Assembly: GCA_002841885.1 (NCBI GenBank)
Contig: PHBE01000009.1
Location: forward strand, 210,227-274,226
From: Deltaproteobacteria bacterium HGW-Deltaproteobacteria-18
GTDB taxonomy: Bacteria > Desulfobacterota > Desulfovibrionia > Desulfovibrionales > Desulfomicrobiaceae
Direction of reading: 5' to 3'
DNA length: 64,000 nt
The position numbers and the translations under genes are program-made. Positions 44,047 through 54,394 of the stretch are shown here, piece after piece. The number at the start of each line of letters is the position of its first letter. Within the stretch, counting starts at the first letter, position 1. The notes under the pieces were generated by a model, which saw nothing but the letters and a program-made list of their open reading frames with translations, was not told the origin of the DNA and did no database searches.

Positions 44047-44821
44047 TGCGTCTCCTGTGCTGGATAATGAAAAGCCCAAGGCACACCGCCCCGAGGGCAA
44101 TGACCTGGGTCACGCTGATGGGTCCGAAATCTCCGCGATAGTCTGCGCGGAAGAGTTCGATGATAAACCGGAACGATCCGAAAAGAGCCAAGAAAATACC
44201 CATGAGCTGGCCCGTGTTCCGTGTCCGGGATTTGAGGGCCAGGGTCGCGGCGAAACAGGCCAGCCCCGCCAGGGTGTGATAGAGTTGGGTGGGATGCAGC
44301 GGGACATGCAGGGGGGCAAGGGATTCGGGGTCAAAAAAAGTGATGGCCCACGGCAGGTCGCAGACCGCTCCGTAGCAGCATCCAGCTGCCAGACAGCCGA
44401 TGCGGCCCACGGCTTCGCCCAACCCGATGCCCGGGGCCAGAACGTCCATCCACAGCCAGGGGTCCTCTTTTTTGACCCGCATGAAGCTAAGTGCGAAAAG
44501 AGTGGCCAGGATGGCCCCGCCGGAAAAGACCAGTCCTCCCTTCCAGAACATCAGTATTTCAAGTGGGTTGTTCCAGAAATAGGCCGGGTTGATGAGCACA
44601 TACAGGACGCGTGCGCCAATGATGGCCCCGAGGATGATGTAAAATCCGAGGTCGGAAACGATGTCGGGATTCAGCCCGCGGGCCCGGGCCTCGCGCATGG
44701 ACCAGGCAATGCCCAGCAGAAATCCTGCGGCGACAAAGAGGCCGTAGGTGTGCAGCGCGAAGGGGCCGATGGTGAACCCGAAGAGGATGAAGGGCGCGAT
44801 CTCAATTATTGTCGGGAACAC
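44036..44821 (-). CDS. lgt: prolipoprotein diacylglyceryl transferase
   Basis: The 261-residue membrane protein has the Lgt signature (GRIGCLAAGCCYG, residues about 138-150) and several hydrophobic segments. It attaches diacylglycerol to the lipobox cysteine of prolipoproteins. The start is GTG, overlapping lspA by 20 bases, so the genes are translationally coupled. Neighbouring lspA gives the second step of lipoprotein maturation. Confidence 0.94.
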   Translation of the reverse strand: MFPTIIEIAPFILFGFTIGPFALHTYGLFVAAGFLLGIAWSMREARARGLNPDIVSDLGFYIILGAIIGARVLYVLINPAYFWNNPLEILMFWKGGLVFSGGAILATLFALSFMRVKKEDPWLWMDVLAPGIGLGEAVGRIGCLAAGCCYGAVCDLPWAITFFDPESLAPLHVPLHPTQLYHTLAGLACFAATLALKSRTRNTGQLMGIFLALFGSFRFIIELFRADYRGDFGPISVTQVIALGAVCLGLFIIQHRRRNVL

Positions 44822-45338
44822 AGCGACGCCTCTGCTGGTAAAAGGAAACGAGCAGCGCGGCAGCGCCGATACAGATGCCCATGTCGGCCACGTTGAAGGC
44901 CGGCCAGTGCATGTCCCCCACGTAGAAATCCAGAAAATCCACCACCACCCCGAGCCTAGCGCGGTCCAGCAGGTTGCCCAGGGCGCCGCCCAGGATCAGT
45001 CCCAGCCCGTAGACGTAGAACGGTCCGTCATCCTCCTGGCTCCTGGCCAGGGCCCAGATGAGACCCACGGCCAGGATCGAGACCACGATGAAGAAGGGTC
45101 GCTGCCAGTCGATGTCGTGGCGGTTCAGAAAACCGAAAGCCGCTCCCCGGTTCAGGATGTGCACGATGTCGAAAAAACCGGGGATGACCGTGAAACCCTT
45201 TTCCCAGACCGGAATGGCCTGCTGGATCCAGAGCTTGGTCAACTGGTCCAGGACAAAGACGATGGCCGCTACCAGACCGATGGTCCGGTAGCGCCGCCTC
45301 ATGTCGGGTTTGCAGGGGACGCTGCCGACCTTAGGCAT
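44802..45338 (-). CDS. lspA: lipoprotein signal peptidase
   Basis: The 178-residue protein has four hydrophobic segments and the catalytic Asp pair regions (GALGNLLDR and VVDFLDFY). It cleaves signal peptides at the diacylglycerol-cysteine. Its start overlaps the end of ileS by eight bases. Confidence 0.94.
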   Translation of the reverse strand: MPKVGSVPCKPDMRRRYRTIGLVAAIVFVLDQLTKLWIQQAIPVWEKGFTVIPGFFDIVHILNRGAAFGFLNRHDIDWQRPFFIVVSILAVGLIWALARSQEDDGPFYVYGLGLILGGALGNLLDRARLGVVVDFLDFYVGDMHWPAFNVADMGICIGAAALLVSFYQQRRRCVPDNN

Positions 45339-48141
45339 GGTATTCCTTGAGCACTTTCGTGCAGCGCGGGCAGGCCGAGGGGTGCTCGGGGTCCGTGCCC
45401 AGGTTCTCGTCGTGAATCCAGCAGCGGGCGCATTTTTCGCCCAGGGCTCTGGCGATGATCACGGCCACGCTTTCGACCTCGCCCTGGATGGCTTCGGCTG
45501 GTGCGGGCTCGTCCGTGACTTGCGCCTGGCTGACGATGAACACGTCGCGCAGGTCGGCGGCTACGCCCGAGAGCGCGGCAAAAGCTTCGCCGGTGGCGTG
45601 GATGATTACCTTGGCGTCAAGGGAGTGTCCGAGTTCCTTGGACTGGCGCAGGGGCTCGATGGCCCGGGTCACATCGCCGCGTACGGCAAAGACCAGGTTC
45701 CAGACGGCCTCTTCCTCTTCGGTCAGGAGCGCGCCTTCGATCTCGGGCACGCGCATGGCAAAGACCGTGCTGCCCGCCGGGCGCATGGCCTCGGGCAGGT
45801 GCTGGAAGATCTCCTCGGAGGTGAAGCTCAGGATCGGCGCCATATCGCCGACGATCATGAGCAGTATGTGATAGAGGGCTGTCTGGGCCGAGCGGCGCTC
45901 AAGGCTGGTCGCGCCGTTGACGTAGACGCGGTCCTTTATGATGTCGAGATAGTAGGAGCTGAGGTCCGTGGTGCACAGGTTGTGCAGGGTGTGGTAGACC
46001 TTGTGGAACTCGAAGTTTTCATAGGCCGCCTGGATGGCCTGGTGCTTGGAACGGACCATGTTCAGGGCGTAGCGGTCGAGAGCCAGCATGTCGGACGTGG
46101 CGACGAGGTCCGTGGCCGGGTTGAAGTCGCTCAGGTTGCCGAGGATGAAGCGGCAGGTGTTGCGGATCTTGCGGTAGGCGTCGACCAGTCGGCGCAGGAT
46201 CTCGTCGGAGATGCGCAGGTCTTCCTGGTAGTTTTCCGAGGCCACCCACAGGCGCAGCACTTCGGCGCCGTGCTTTTCGATGATCTCCTGCGGGGCGACC
46301 ACGTTGCCGATGGACTTGGACATCTTGCGGCCCTGCCCGTCGAGCACGAAGCCGTGGGTCAGCACGGTCCGGTAGGGGGGCACGCCGCGCGTTCCGACGG
46401 AGGCCAGAAGCGAGGAGTGGAACCAGCCGCGATGCTGGTCGGTGCCTTCGAGGTACAGGTCCGCCGGGAAGGTGCACTCGGGCCGACCTTCGACCACGGC
46501 GGCAAAGCTGGTGCCGGAGTCGAACCAGACGTCGAGGATGTCGTCCTCTTTTTCCCAGTGCGTGCCGCCGCATTTGGGGCAGGTCAGCCCTTCGGGCACG
46601 ACCTCGGACAGCGGGGCCTCGAACCAGTAGTCCGCACCGGTGGGATGCGTGGCGAAGCGGTCCACGATGCCGTGGGCCCAGTCACCGTCGAAATAGGCGT
46701 CCCCGCAGTCGTTGCACAACAGGGCGATGATCGGCACGCCCCACATGCGCTGGCGCGAGATGCACCAGTCGGGGCGGAACTTGATCATGCTGTGGATGCG
46801 CTCCTTGCCCCAGGACGGAATCCAGCGCACGCTGTTGTCTATGGCGTCCAGCGTCTTGCCGCGCAGGTTGTCGTGCTCCATGGCGATGAACCACTGGGTC
46901 GTGGCCCGGAAGATGACGGGTTTCTTGCAGCGCCAGCAGTGCGGGTAGGAGTGTCTGATCTTCTCGCTGCCCAGAAGGTGTCCGACCTCGGTCAGCTTGG
47001 CGATGACCAGGGGATTGGCTTCGAAGACGTTCTTGCCGCCGAAGAATTCGACACTGGGCAGAAATTTGGCCTCGTCATCAAGGGGCGAGAGGATCTCAAG
47101 GCCATGACGCAGTCCGGTCTCGTAGTCTTCGCGGCCATGGCCGGGGGCGGTGTGAACGCAGCCCGTGCCCGCGTCGAGGGTCACGTAGTCGGCGGTGACC
47201 ACGGGGGACGGACGGTCATAGAAGGGATGGCGGGCGACGAGGCCTTCCAGCGCGCTGCCCGGAACCGTTGCCCGCACGGACCATTCACCCCAGCCGAAGC
47301 GCTCGGCGCATCCGGCCACCAGTTCCTTGGCGAGGATGTAAAAGGCGCCGCCGACCTGGACAAGATCGTATTCGAAGTCCGGGTGCACGGCCACGGCCAG
47401 GTTGTCCGGGATGGTCCAGGGCGTGGTCGTCCAGATGACGATGAAGCTGTTGTCGGCCGGGGCCTGCGGGAAGATCCTGCCCAGTTCCTGCGCTTCAAGG
47501 GGGAAGCGCACGTAGATGGAGGGTGAGGAATGGTCATCGTACTCGACCTCGGCCTCGGCCAGGGCCGTCTCGCAGGAACCGCACCAGTAGATGGGCTTCT
47601 TGTTGCGCTGCACGGAACCCTTTTTGTAGAAATTGGCCAGCTCGCGGGCCGTGGCCGTCTCGTAATCCGGGGTCATGGTCAGGTAGGGCTTGTCCCAGGT
47701 TCCGAGCACGCCCAGGCGCTTGAATTCGTCGCGCTGGATATCCAGATACTTGAGGGCGTACTCGCGGCATTTCTTGCGGATCTCAAGGATGGAGAACTTG
47801 TTCTTGCCGCCCAGTTCCTGCTCGACCTTGAGCTCGATGGGCAGCCCGTGACAGTCCCAGCCGGGCACGTACTGTGCCTGGCGGCCGGTCAGGTTGCGAT
47901 GCTTGACGATGACGTCCTTTAAAATCTTGTTCATGGCGTGGCCGATGTGGATATGTCCGTTGGCGTACGGAGGACCGTCGTGGAGGACGTAGGGCGCGCG
48001 GCCTGCATTGGCGCCGATCATGGCCCCATAGGCGTCGGTCTCATACCAGCCGTCCAGGATCTTTGGCTCGTTCTGGGTCAGGCTGCCCTTCATGGGGAAG
48101 GTGGTGGCGGGAAGGTTCAGGGTTTTCTTGTAATCGCTCAT
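45331..48141 (-). CDS. ileS: isoleucyl-tRNA synthetase
   Basis: The 936-residue protein is full-length IleS: the HIGH motif is HIHIGH at residues 63-68, KMSKS lies later in [10 protein letters not shown], and a C-terminal zinc finger (CARCWIHDE...CPRC) ends the protein. It attaches isoleucine to tRNA-Ile. The start at 48141 has CCGGAGGAAC upstream; the frame is open further upstream but without a ribosome site. The lspA-ileS-lgt arrangement is common in deltaproteobacteria. Confidence 0.97.
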   Translation of the reverse strand: MSDYKKTLNLPATTFPMKGSLTQNEPKILDGWYETDAYGAMIGANAGRAPYVLHDGPPYANGHIHIGHAMNKILKDVIVKHRNLTGRQAQYVPGWDCHGLPIELKVEQELGGKNKFSILEIRKKCREYALKYLDIQRDEFKRLGVLGTWDKPYLTMTPDYETATARELANFYKKGSVQRNKKPIYWCGSCETALAEAEVEYDDHSSPSIYVRFPLEAQELGRIFPQAPADNSFIVIWTTTPWTIPDNLAVAVHPDFEYDLVQVGGAFYILAKELVAGCAERFGWGEWSVRATVPGSALEGLVARHPFYDRPSPVVTADYVTLDAGTGCVHTAPGHGREDYETGLRHGLEILSPLDDEAKFLPSVEFFGGKNVFEANPLVIAKLTEVGHLLGSEKIRHSYPHCWRCKKPVIFRATTQWFIAMEHDNLRGKTLDAIDNSVRWIPSWGKERIHSMIKFRPDWCISRQRMWGVPIIALLCNDCGDAYFDGDWAHGIVDRFATHPTGADYWFEAPLSEVVPEGLTCPKCGGTHWEKEDDILDVWFDSGTSFAAVVEGRPECTFPADLYLEGTDQHRGWFHSSLLASVGTRGVPPYRTVLTHGFVLDGQGRKMSKSIGNVVAPQEIIEKHGAEVLRLWVASENYQEDLRISDEILRRLVDAYRKIRNTCRFILGNLSDFNPATDLVATSDMLALDRYALNMVRSKHQAIQAAYENFEFHKVYHTLHNLCTTDLSSYYLDIIKDRVYVNGATSLERRSAQTALYHILLMIVGDMAPILSFTSEEIFQHLPEAMRPAGSTVFAMRVPEIEGALLTEEEEAVWNLVFAVRGDVTRAIEPLRQSKELGHSLDAKVIIHATGEAFAALSGVAADLRDVFIVSQAQVTDEPAPAEAIQGEVESVAVIIARALGEKCARCWIHDENLGTDPEHPSACPRCTKVLKEYHA

Positions 48142-48282
48142 GGGACGACGTTCCTCCGGGTTATCTGCTGTGCCGACGGACCACGGGCCAGCGTGGCGAG
48201 CACAAATTTTCGTTATTTGCATTGCAATGAAGGGCAGAACAGTGGAATATCCCGCACCCGAAGTCAAGTTTGACGCGGTCCG

Positions 48283-48424
48283 AAGGCTGCTCCAAAACGG
48301 TGATCGGCTTTGTCGCCGCAGATGATCCAGGCCCTCACACGAGAAAAATGCTCCGCTGGGCAAAGGCTCGCTTCAGGCCTGGATTTTATTGTTTCCCGCA
48401 GTTCATCGCATCTGGCAAGGCTGG
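48283..48424. repeat. dispersed palindromic element, copy D (diverged)
   Basis: About 140 bases in the gap between ileS and galE that align with copy B over nearly their whole length (GGCTGCTCCAAAACGGTGATC at the left, then CGTCGC/GATCCAGGCCCTCAC and ATTTTATT). The copy has more changes than A, B or C and no clear perfect ends. Confidence 0.6.
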
Positions 48425-48448
48425 GGCCTTGTACTTGTCGACAGGTGC

Positions 48449-49426
48449 TCAGAGTCCCATTTCCCACCTGTAGGCCGAGAGCGCGATGGCCAATATGTCG
48501 TCGTGGGCGGGTTGCCAGTTCATGGTCGCGCGGATGCGGGCCGGATCGGAGATGAGGGCGGGCGGATCACCTGCCCGGCGCGGGCTCAGGACCACCGGAA
48601 AATCGACGCCGCTGGCTTCCTTTACCGCGCTCACGATTTCGCGCACGGAGTAGCCGTGTCCGTAGCCGCAATTGAAGACGCTCGAAGGATTGCCGGCCTC
48701 CAGATGACCAAGCGCCAGCACATGTGCCCCGGCCAGGTCGGCCACATGGATGTAGTCGCGGATGCAGGTCCCGTCCGGGGTGTCGTAGTCCGTGCCGAAG
48801 ATGTGCAGGGCATCCCTGCGGCCCAGCGCGGCCTGGGAGGCGACCTTGATCAGGTGCGTGGCGTCGGGCGTGGACTGGCCGATGCGTCCCTCGGGGTCGG
48901 CCCCGGCCACGTTGAAGTAGCGCAGGATGACAAAGGAGAAGTTCGGGTGGGCTGCGGCCGTGTCCTCTATGACCCATTCGCTCATGAGCTTGGTGCGGCC
49001 GTAGGGGTTGATGGGCTTGGTGGGACTGTCCTCGGTCACGGCGGCGGTGTCCGGCATGCCGTAGACTGCCGCCGTGGAGGAAAAGATGAAGCGCGGGATG
49101 GCGTTCTTTACCGCAAGGCGGATCAGTTCCGTCGTATTGTTGGTGTTGTTCATGTAGTATTTGAGCGGGTTTTCCACCGACTCGGGCACCACGATGGAGC
49201 CTGCGAAATGCAGCACCGCCGAAAAGTTTTCCTCGGCCATGAGGCGATCCAGTTCGTGGGTCTGGGCCAGGTCGCCGACCACAAGCCGGGCCGGGGGCAG
49301 CACCGCCTCGGCTTTGCCCGTGGACAGATTGTCGTAAACCACGACCTCGTAACCGGCCTCAAGCAGGGCCAACGTCGTGTGGGAACCGATATACCCGGCA
49401 CCGCCGGTGACTAGGATCTTGGACAT
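48449..49426 (-). CDS. galE: UDP-glucose 4-epimerase
   Basis: The 325-residue protein has the N-terminal NAD-binding loop TGGAGYIGSH, the STAAVYG motif, the catalytic YGRTK (Tyr-x3-Lys) and CIRDYIHVADLAGAHVLA. It interconverts UDP-glucose and UDP-galactose for surface polysaccharides. The start has GGAGA seven bases upstream. It is divergent from the M16C protease gene. Confidence 0.93.
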   Translation of the reverse strand: MSKILVTGGAGYIGSHTTLALLEAGYEVVVYDNLSTGKAEAVLPPARLVVGDLAQTHELDRLMAEENFSAVLHFAGSIVVPESVENPLKYYMNNTNNTTELIRLAVKNAIPRFIFSSTAAVYGMPDTAAVTEDSPTKPINPYGRTKLMSEWVIEDTAAAHPNFSFVILRYFNVAGADPEGRIGQSTPDATHLIKVASQAALGRRDALHIFGTDYDTPDGTCIRDYIHVADLAGAHVLALGHLEAGNPSSVFNCGYGHGYSVREIVSAVKEASGVDFPVVLSPRRAGDPPALISDPARIRATMNWQPAHDDILAIALSAYRWEMGL

Positions 49427-49569
49427 GGAAATCTCCTTTCGAGCATTGACATTGCAGTCCCGCTCTTTACAGAAGTCCTTCGGGCTTGCAAAGGGACTGG
49501 GTTATCAAAGTGTCCAGTCCAATTCCGCAAGACCGGCACAAAAACCGCTTTCCAGGAGATACGCCGCCC

Positions 49570-52479
49570 ATGACCACCGGATTCACTCGCGTTTCAACCA
49601 CTTATGTTCAGGAAATTTCATCCCGGGCCGATATCTTCGTGCACGACAAGACAGGAGCGCGCATCCTGTCCGTGGTCAACGACGACGAAAACAAGGTCTT
49701 CGGCATCAGCTTTCGCACCCCGCCGTCGGATTCGACGGGGGTGGCGCACATCCTGGAGCATTCGGTGCTGTGCGGGTCGCACAAGTACCCGGTCAAGGAG
49801 CCCTTCGTGGACCTTCTCAAAGGTTCGCTGCAGACCTTCCTGAACGCCATGACCTATCCGGACAAGACCTGCTATCCCGTGGCCAGCCAGAACCTGAAGG
49901 ATTTCTACAATCTGGTCGACGTGTATCTCGATGCGGTCTTCTTCCCGCGCATCACCCCCGAGATATTCGAGCAGGAGGGCTGGCATCTGGACCTGCCGGA
50001 AAAGGGCGGGGAGCTGTCCGTCAAGGGCGTTGTCTACAATGAAATGAAGGGCGTGTACTCTTCGCCGGATTCGCAGCTCGCCGAGCTTTCGCAGCAGTCC
50101 CTCTTCCCGGACACCACCTACGGCCTCGACTCCGGCGGCAACCCCGGCGCCATCACGGATCTGACCTACGAGGGCTTTCTGGAGTTTCACCGCACGCTCT
50201 ATCATCCCTCCAACGCCTGGATCTTTTTTTATGGCGATGACGACCCGGACGCCAGACTCGAACTTTTGAGCGAATATCTGGATCAGTTTTCCGCCCTTCC
50301 TGTGGACTCGGCCATTGCGCGGCAGCAGGCCTTCGATGCTCCGCTTGAAGTGCGGCGCGGGTTCGAGGCCATGGGCGAGGATGAAGACGCCCTGGGCATG
50401 CTGACCATGAACTGGCTGCTGCCCGGCAAGGAAGACGCCGGGACCGTGCTGGCCTGCAAGATCCTGGACAGCCTCCTGACCGGCATGAACGCCTCGCCTT
50501 TGCGCAAGGCGCTCATCGAGTCGGGGCTCGGCGAGGACCTGACCGGAGCCGGCGTTGAACACGAGATGGCCCAGATGTACTATTCCGTGGGCATGAAGGG
50601 CGTGCTGCCGGAAAATTTTCAGGCCGTGCGCGAGCTCATCGTCAGTACTCTTGAAGACATCGTGGCTCACGGGTTCGAGGCCGACCTGATCGAGGCCGGA
50701 GTCAATTCCGCGGAATTCGATCTGCGCGAAAACAACACCGGCTCCTATCCGCGCGGCCTCATCGTCATGCTGCGCTCGCTGGGGTCCTGGCTGTACGATC
50801 TCGATCCTCTGGAGCTGGTGGCCTTCGAGGCGCCCATGGCCGCCCTGAAAGAACGCCTGGCCCGGGGCGAGAGGGTTTTCGAAGATCTCATCGAACGGCA
50901 CATCCTGCGCAATCCCCATGCGAGCGTGGTCGTCCTCGAACCCGAGGAAGGACACGCGGCGCGGGTGGAGGACGAGGAGCAGGAGCTCATTGTCAAGCTG
51001 CGCAACGATCAGGCGGCGCTGTCCGACGACGAGCTGGTGCGGCGCACGGAGCAGCTGCGGCGCATGCAGGAGGCTCCTGATTCGCCCGAGGCCCTGGCCC
51101 TGCTGCCCAGCCTCTCGCGGGATGACATCGACCCTGCGGTGCGGGTCGTGCCCACGGAGGTGCGTGATTGGGAGGAAGCCACGGCGCTCATGCACGACCT
51201 GCCGACCAACAACATCTGCTACATGGATCTGGCTCTTGACCTCGGTGCGGTGCCCGATCGCCTCATTCCCCTGGTCCCGCTCTTTGGCCGCGCCCTGACC
51301 GAGATGGGGACCGCGAAGGAGGACTACGTGTCTTTCTCCAAGCGCATCAACAGCAAGACCGGCGGCGTCTACGCCAGGAGCCTGCTGTCCCAGCGCGAGG
51401 ACGGCCCCGCCCCCGTGGCCCGGCTGGTGGTGCGGGCCAAGGCGGTGGGCGAGCGGGTCGGTGACATGATCGACATCGTGCGCGACGCCCTGACCCTGGC
51501 CCGTTTCGACGACCGCGAGCGCTTCCGGCAGATGGTGCTGGAGGAGAAGGCGGGCCTTGAGCACGCTCTGGTACCCTCCGGCCATCATTTCGTAGGCCTG
51601 CGCCTGCGTTCGCGCTTCAATCCGGCGGACAGCCTGCAGGAGCGCATGGGCGGTCTTGAGAATCTCTTCTTCCTGCGCGAGCTGGCCGAAAGAATGGACA
51701 CTGATTTCGGCGGCGTGTTGTCCGACCTGGAGGAACTGCGCCGGGCGCTGGTGCGCAAGGATGGCGCGGTGCTGAACCTGACCATGGACGAGAGCATGCT
51801 TGCCGCCCATGGCGAGCGCTTTCGGGAATTCGTGGCGGGTCTGCCGGGCGGGACGTTGGCTGACGCGGTCTGGCAGAGGCCGGATGCGGACGGGCACGAG
51901 GGGCTTATCATCCCGGCTCAGGTCAATTATGTCGGCAAGATCTGCGACCTGCACAGGGCCGGTTACTCCTTTCACGGATCGAGCCTGGTGGCGGTCAAGT
52001 ACCTGCGCACGACCTGGCTGTGGGAGCAGGTGCGGGTCCTGGGCGGGGCGTACGGCGGCTTTTGCAACTTCGGCCGCCTCTCGGGGCTCATGAGTTTCGG
52101 CTCGTACCGCGACCCCAACGTCACCTCCACGCTGGCCGCCTTCGACGGGTGCGGCAAATTCCTGGAGACGGTCAATCTGGACCGTGGCGAGCTTTTGAAG
52201 GCCATCATCGGCACCTCGGGCGATCTCGATCCCTACCAGCTCCCCGACTCCAAGGGCTTCACCGCCTTGAGCCAGCATCTGGCCGGGGTGACCACAGAGA
52301 CCCGCCAGCGCATCCGGGACGAGGTTCTGGCTACGGACGAGCGCCATTTCCGGGATTTCGGCGCGCTGCTGCGCGAGGTCGCTCAGGCGGGGCTGATCTG
52401 CGTGCTGGGCGGCGAGGATTCCCTGACCAAGGCTGCCTCCCAGGGCCTGGAACTCAAACGCAAGATCCGTCTGCTTTAA
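49570..52479 (+). CDS. M16C-family zinc metalloprotease (presequence-protease-like)
   Basis: The 969-residue protein has the inverted zinc motif HxxEH (H60, E63, H64) of the M16 family and the EMKGVYSS pattern with the third ligand. Its size and two-half layout match the M16C (PreP/Cym1-like) branch, whose members degrade signal and short unstructured peptides. No signal peptide is evident, so it is probably cytoplasmic. The start at 49570 has AGGAG about 12 bases upstream. Confidence 0.9.
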   Translation: MTTGFTRVSTTYVQEISSRADIFVHDKTGARILSVVNDDENKVFGISFRTPPSDSTGVAHILEHSVLCGSHKYPVKEPFVDLLKGSLQTFLNAMTYPDKTCYPVASQNLKDFYNLVDVYLDAVFFPRITPEIFEQEGWHLDLPEKGGELSVKGVVYNEMKGVYSSPDSQLAELSQQSLFPDTTYGLDSGGNPGAITDLTYEGFLEFHRTLYHPSNAWIFFYGDDDPDARLELLSEYLDQFSALPVDSAIARQQAFDAPLEVRRGFEAMGEDEDALGMLTMNWLLPGKEDAGTVLACKILDSLLTGMNASPLRKALIESGLGEDLTGAGVEHEMAQMYYSVGMKGVLPENFQAVRELIVSTLEDIVAHGFEADLIEAGVNSAEFDLRENNTGSYPRGLIVMLRSLGSWLYDLDPLELVAFEAPMAALKERLARGERVFEDLIERHILRNPHASVVVLEPEEGHAARVEDEEQELIVKLRNDQAALSDDELVRRTEQLRRMQEAPDSPEALALLPSLSRDDIDPAVRVVPTEVRDWEEATALMHDLPTNNICYMDLALDLGAVPDRLIPLVPLFGRALTEMGTAKEDYVSFSKRINSKTGGVYARSLLSQREDGPAPVARLVVRAKAVGERVGDMIDIVRDALTLARFDDRERFRQMVLEEKAGLEHALVPSGHHFVGLRLRSRFNPADSLQERMGGLENLFFLRELAERMDTDFGGVLSDLEELRRALVRKDGAVLNLTMDESMLAAHGERFREFVAGLPGGTLADAVWQRPDADGHEGLIIPAQVNYVGKICDLHRAGYSFHGSSLVAVKYLRTTWLWEQVRVLGGAYGGFCNFGRLSGLMSFGSYRDPNVTSTLAAFDGCGKFLETVNLDRGELLKAIIGTSGDLDPYQLPDSKGFTALSQHLAGVTTETRQRIRDEVLATDERHFRDFGALLREVAQAGLICVLGGEDSLTKAASQGLELKRKIRLL

Positions 52480-52802
52480 CCGGATTTGTCCGGCCTGCCG
52501 CTGCAAGGCCGTGCGCTGCACATTCGCGGCGCATGGCCTTTTTTCATGCGCCGCGCGGACCTTGGCTTTTCGGCGCGGTGCATGCATGTTCCGGCCTGTG
52601 GATCAGGCCCTGCTGATATCGTACCCGGACCGTCACGGCGCGGGGCTATTGGCGGACGGGAGCGGGGGCGACGACATTTTGCGGCATGTGCCGTGATTTT
52701 AAAAAGGTTTTGATAAATTGCGGCGCCCATGGCATGCATGTGAAACGCAATGCTGCCGGAGAGTCGTCGGCGACACGGGTTTCAAGAACGCGGAGAATCT
52801 TG
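52480..52802. other. intergenic region before the HD-GYP cluster
   Basis: About 320 bases. It has a GGCGCATG/CATGCGCC hairpin near 52,529-52,553 around a poly-T loop, and a short CCGGATTTGTCCGG stem directly after the protease stop. I see no gene. The HD-GYP promoter must be in this stretch, but I cannot point to a clear one. Confidence 0.4.
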
Positions 52803-54371
52803 ATGGATGATATGAAACAAGGCGGTTCCACATCCCCCTCGGATGAGCTGTTTTTTGCCGACGAGCAGGAGCAGGCTCCGTCACGGGACGTACCCGGCTG
52901 GAAGCTGCTCATCGTCGACGACGAGGAGGAAGTGCATGTCATCACCAGAATGGTGCTCGAAGGACTGACTTTTTCCGGCAAGGGCCTGACCTTTCTGAGC
53001 GCCTATTCCGCAGCGCAGGCACGGGAGTTTCTGCGCGGGAACGACGACATCGCCGTCATCCTCCTCGATGTGGTCATGGAGACAGGGCAGGCGGGACTGG
53101 AGCTTGTCGAATTCATACGCTCCGAGCTCGGCAACCGCGCCGTACGCATCATCCTGCGCACGGGCCAGCCCGGCCAGGCCCCGGAACGGGAGGTCATCAC
53201 CCGCTACGACATCAACGACTACAAGCACAAGACGGAGCTCACTGCCCAGAAGCTCTTTTCTACCGTGACCACGGCCATCCGCTCGTATCGGGACCTGAAC
53301 GTCATCGAGAAGAGCCGTCAGGGGCTGAACCTCATCATATCCTCCACCAAGGGGCTCTTCGAACAGCGCAACCTGGCGCTTTTTGCCCAGGGAGTCCTCG
53401 ATCAGATGAGTTCCCTGTTGCGGGTCAACGAGGACTGCCTTTTCCTGCATTCCCCCTCGGGATTCGCGGCCACGGTGCAAAACGGCGACATCTCGGTGCT
53501 CGCGGGGACAGGGGAGTATGGTCACTGCGGGATGGAAGGGCTGACCTGTGAACTGGGCGACAACGTGAGGAATGTCCTGCAACAGGCACTGCGGCAGAGG
53601 ACGGGAGTCTTCGGGGATGATTCCTTCGTGCAGTATTTCCGTTCCCGGCGCGGGTCCGAGAATCTGCTCTATTTCCGTCTGGACCGTTCCCTCAATCCTT
53701 TCGAGCGCAGGCTGGTGGAGGTTTTCTCCGGGAATGTGGCCATCGCGCTGGACAACATGCTGCTGAACACGGAGCTGCTGCACAGCCAGAAAGAGATTAT
53801 CCTGACTCTTGGAGAGTGCGTCGAATCGCGCTCCAAGGAAACGGCGGGGCATGTACGCCGGGTCTCGGAATGTTGCAGGCTGCTGGCCTTTGAGCTTGGT
53901 TTCGACGCCCTGGAGGTGGACCTTGTGCGTCTGGCTTCGCCGATGCACGACGTGGGCAAGATCGGCATCCCCGATTCCATCCTGCTCAAGCCCGGCGCGC
54001 TGACCACGGAGGAATTCGAGACCATGAAGACCCACCCCCTGCTCGGCCACCAGATCCTGAAGGGTTCCAGCCGGCCCATCATGCAGGCCGCGGCGGTCAT
54101 CGCCCATGAACATCATGAGCGCTGGAACGGATCGGGCTACCCCCGGGGCCTTGCCGGGCGGGATATTCACCCATATGGACGCCTTGTCTGTCTGGTCGAT
54201 GTCTTCGATTCCCTGCTCTCGCGCAGGGTATACAAGGAGCCCTGGCCCCTTGATCAGGTGTGCGCCTTTATCCTCGCGGAGCGCGGGGAGATGTTCGATC
54301 CGCACATGGTCGATGTGATGATGCTGCAGCTCGACGCCCTTGTCGCCATCCGTCGGGAATTTCCCGACTGA
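52803..54371 (+). CDS. receiver-DUF3369-HD-GYP protein 1
   Basis: The 522-residue protein has a receiver domain (about 35-160; acidic pair VDDEEE and phospho-Asp in LLDVVMET), a middle DUF3369 region and a C-terminal HD-GYP domain. The metal-site residues look intact: Glu and His of ETAGH, the HD of MHDVGK, the HPLLGH segment, HHE and GSGYP. It should therefore hydrolyse c-di-GMP when phosphorylated. The start at 52803 is favoured because GGAGAA lies upstream; other in-frame codons extend further. It is the first of three tandem paralogues. Confidence 0.88.
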   Translation: MDDMKQGGSTSPSDELFFADEQEQAPSRDVPGWKLLIVDDEEEVHVITRMVLEGLTFSGKGLTFLSAYSAAQAREFLRGNDDIAVILLDVVMETGQAGLELVEFIRSELGNRAVRIILRTGQPGQAPEREVITRYDINDYKHKTELTAQKLFSTVTTAIRSYRDLNVIEKSRQGLNLIISSTKGLFEQRNLALFAQGVLDQMSSLLRVNEDCLFLHSPSGFAATVQNGDISVLAGTGEYGHCGMEGLTCELGDNVRNVLQQALRQRTGVFGDDSFVQYFRSRRGSENLLYFRLDRSLNPFERRLVEVFSGNVAIALDNMLLNTELLHSQKEIILTLGECVESRSKETAGHVRRVSECCRLLAFELGFDALEVDLVRLASPMHDVGKIGIPDSILLKPGALTTEEFETMKTHPLLGHQILKGSSRPIMQAAAVIAHEHHERWNGSGYPRGLAGRDIHPYGRLVCLVDVFDSLLSRRVYKEPWPLDQVCAFILAERGEMFDPHMVDVMMLQLDALVAIRREFPD

Positions 54372-54394
54372 TTTCTCCAACTGGAGCTCTTTTC

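Noticed and set aside
45301..47526. A 741-residue plus-strand open frame opposite ileS
   Set aside because: Shadow of ileS; the product is rich in His, Gly, Asp and Val with no recognisable domain.
49618..52587. A 989-residue minus-strand open frame opposite the M16C gene
   Set aside because: The plus-strand protein has the HxxEH motif and family features. The long antisense frame arises from GC-rich codon bias.
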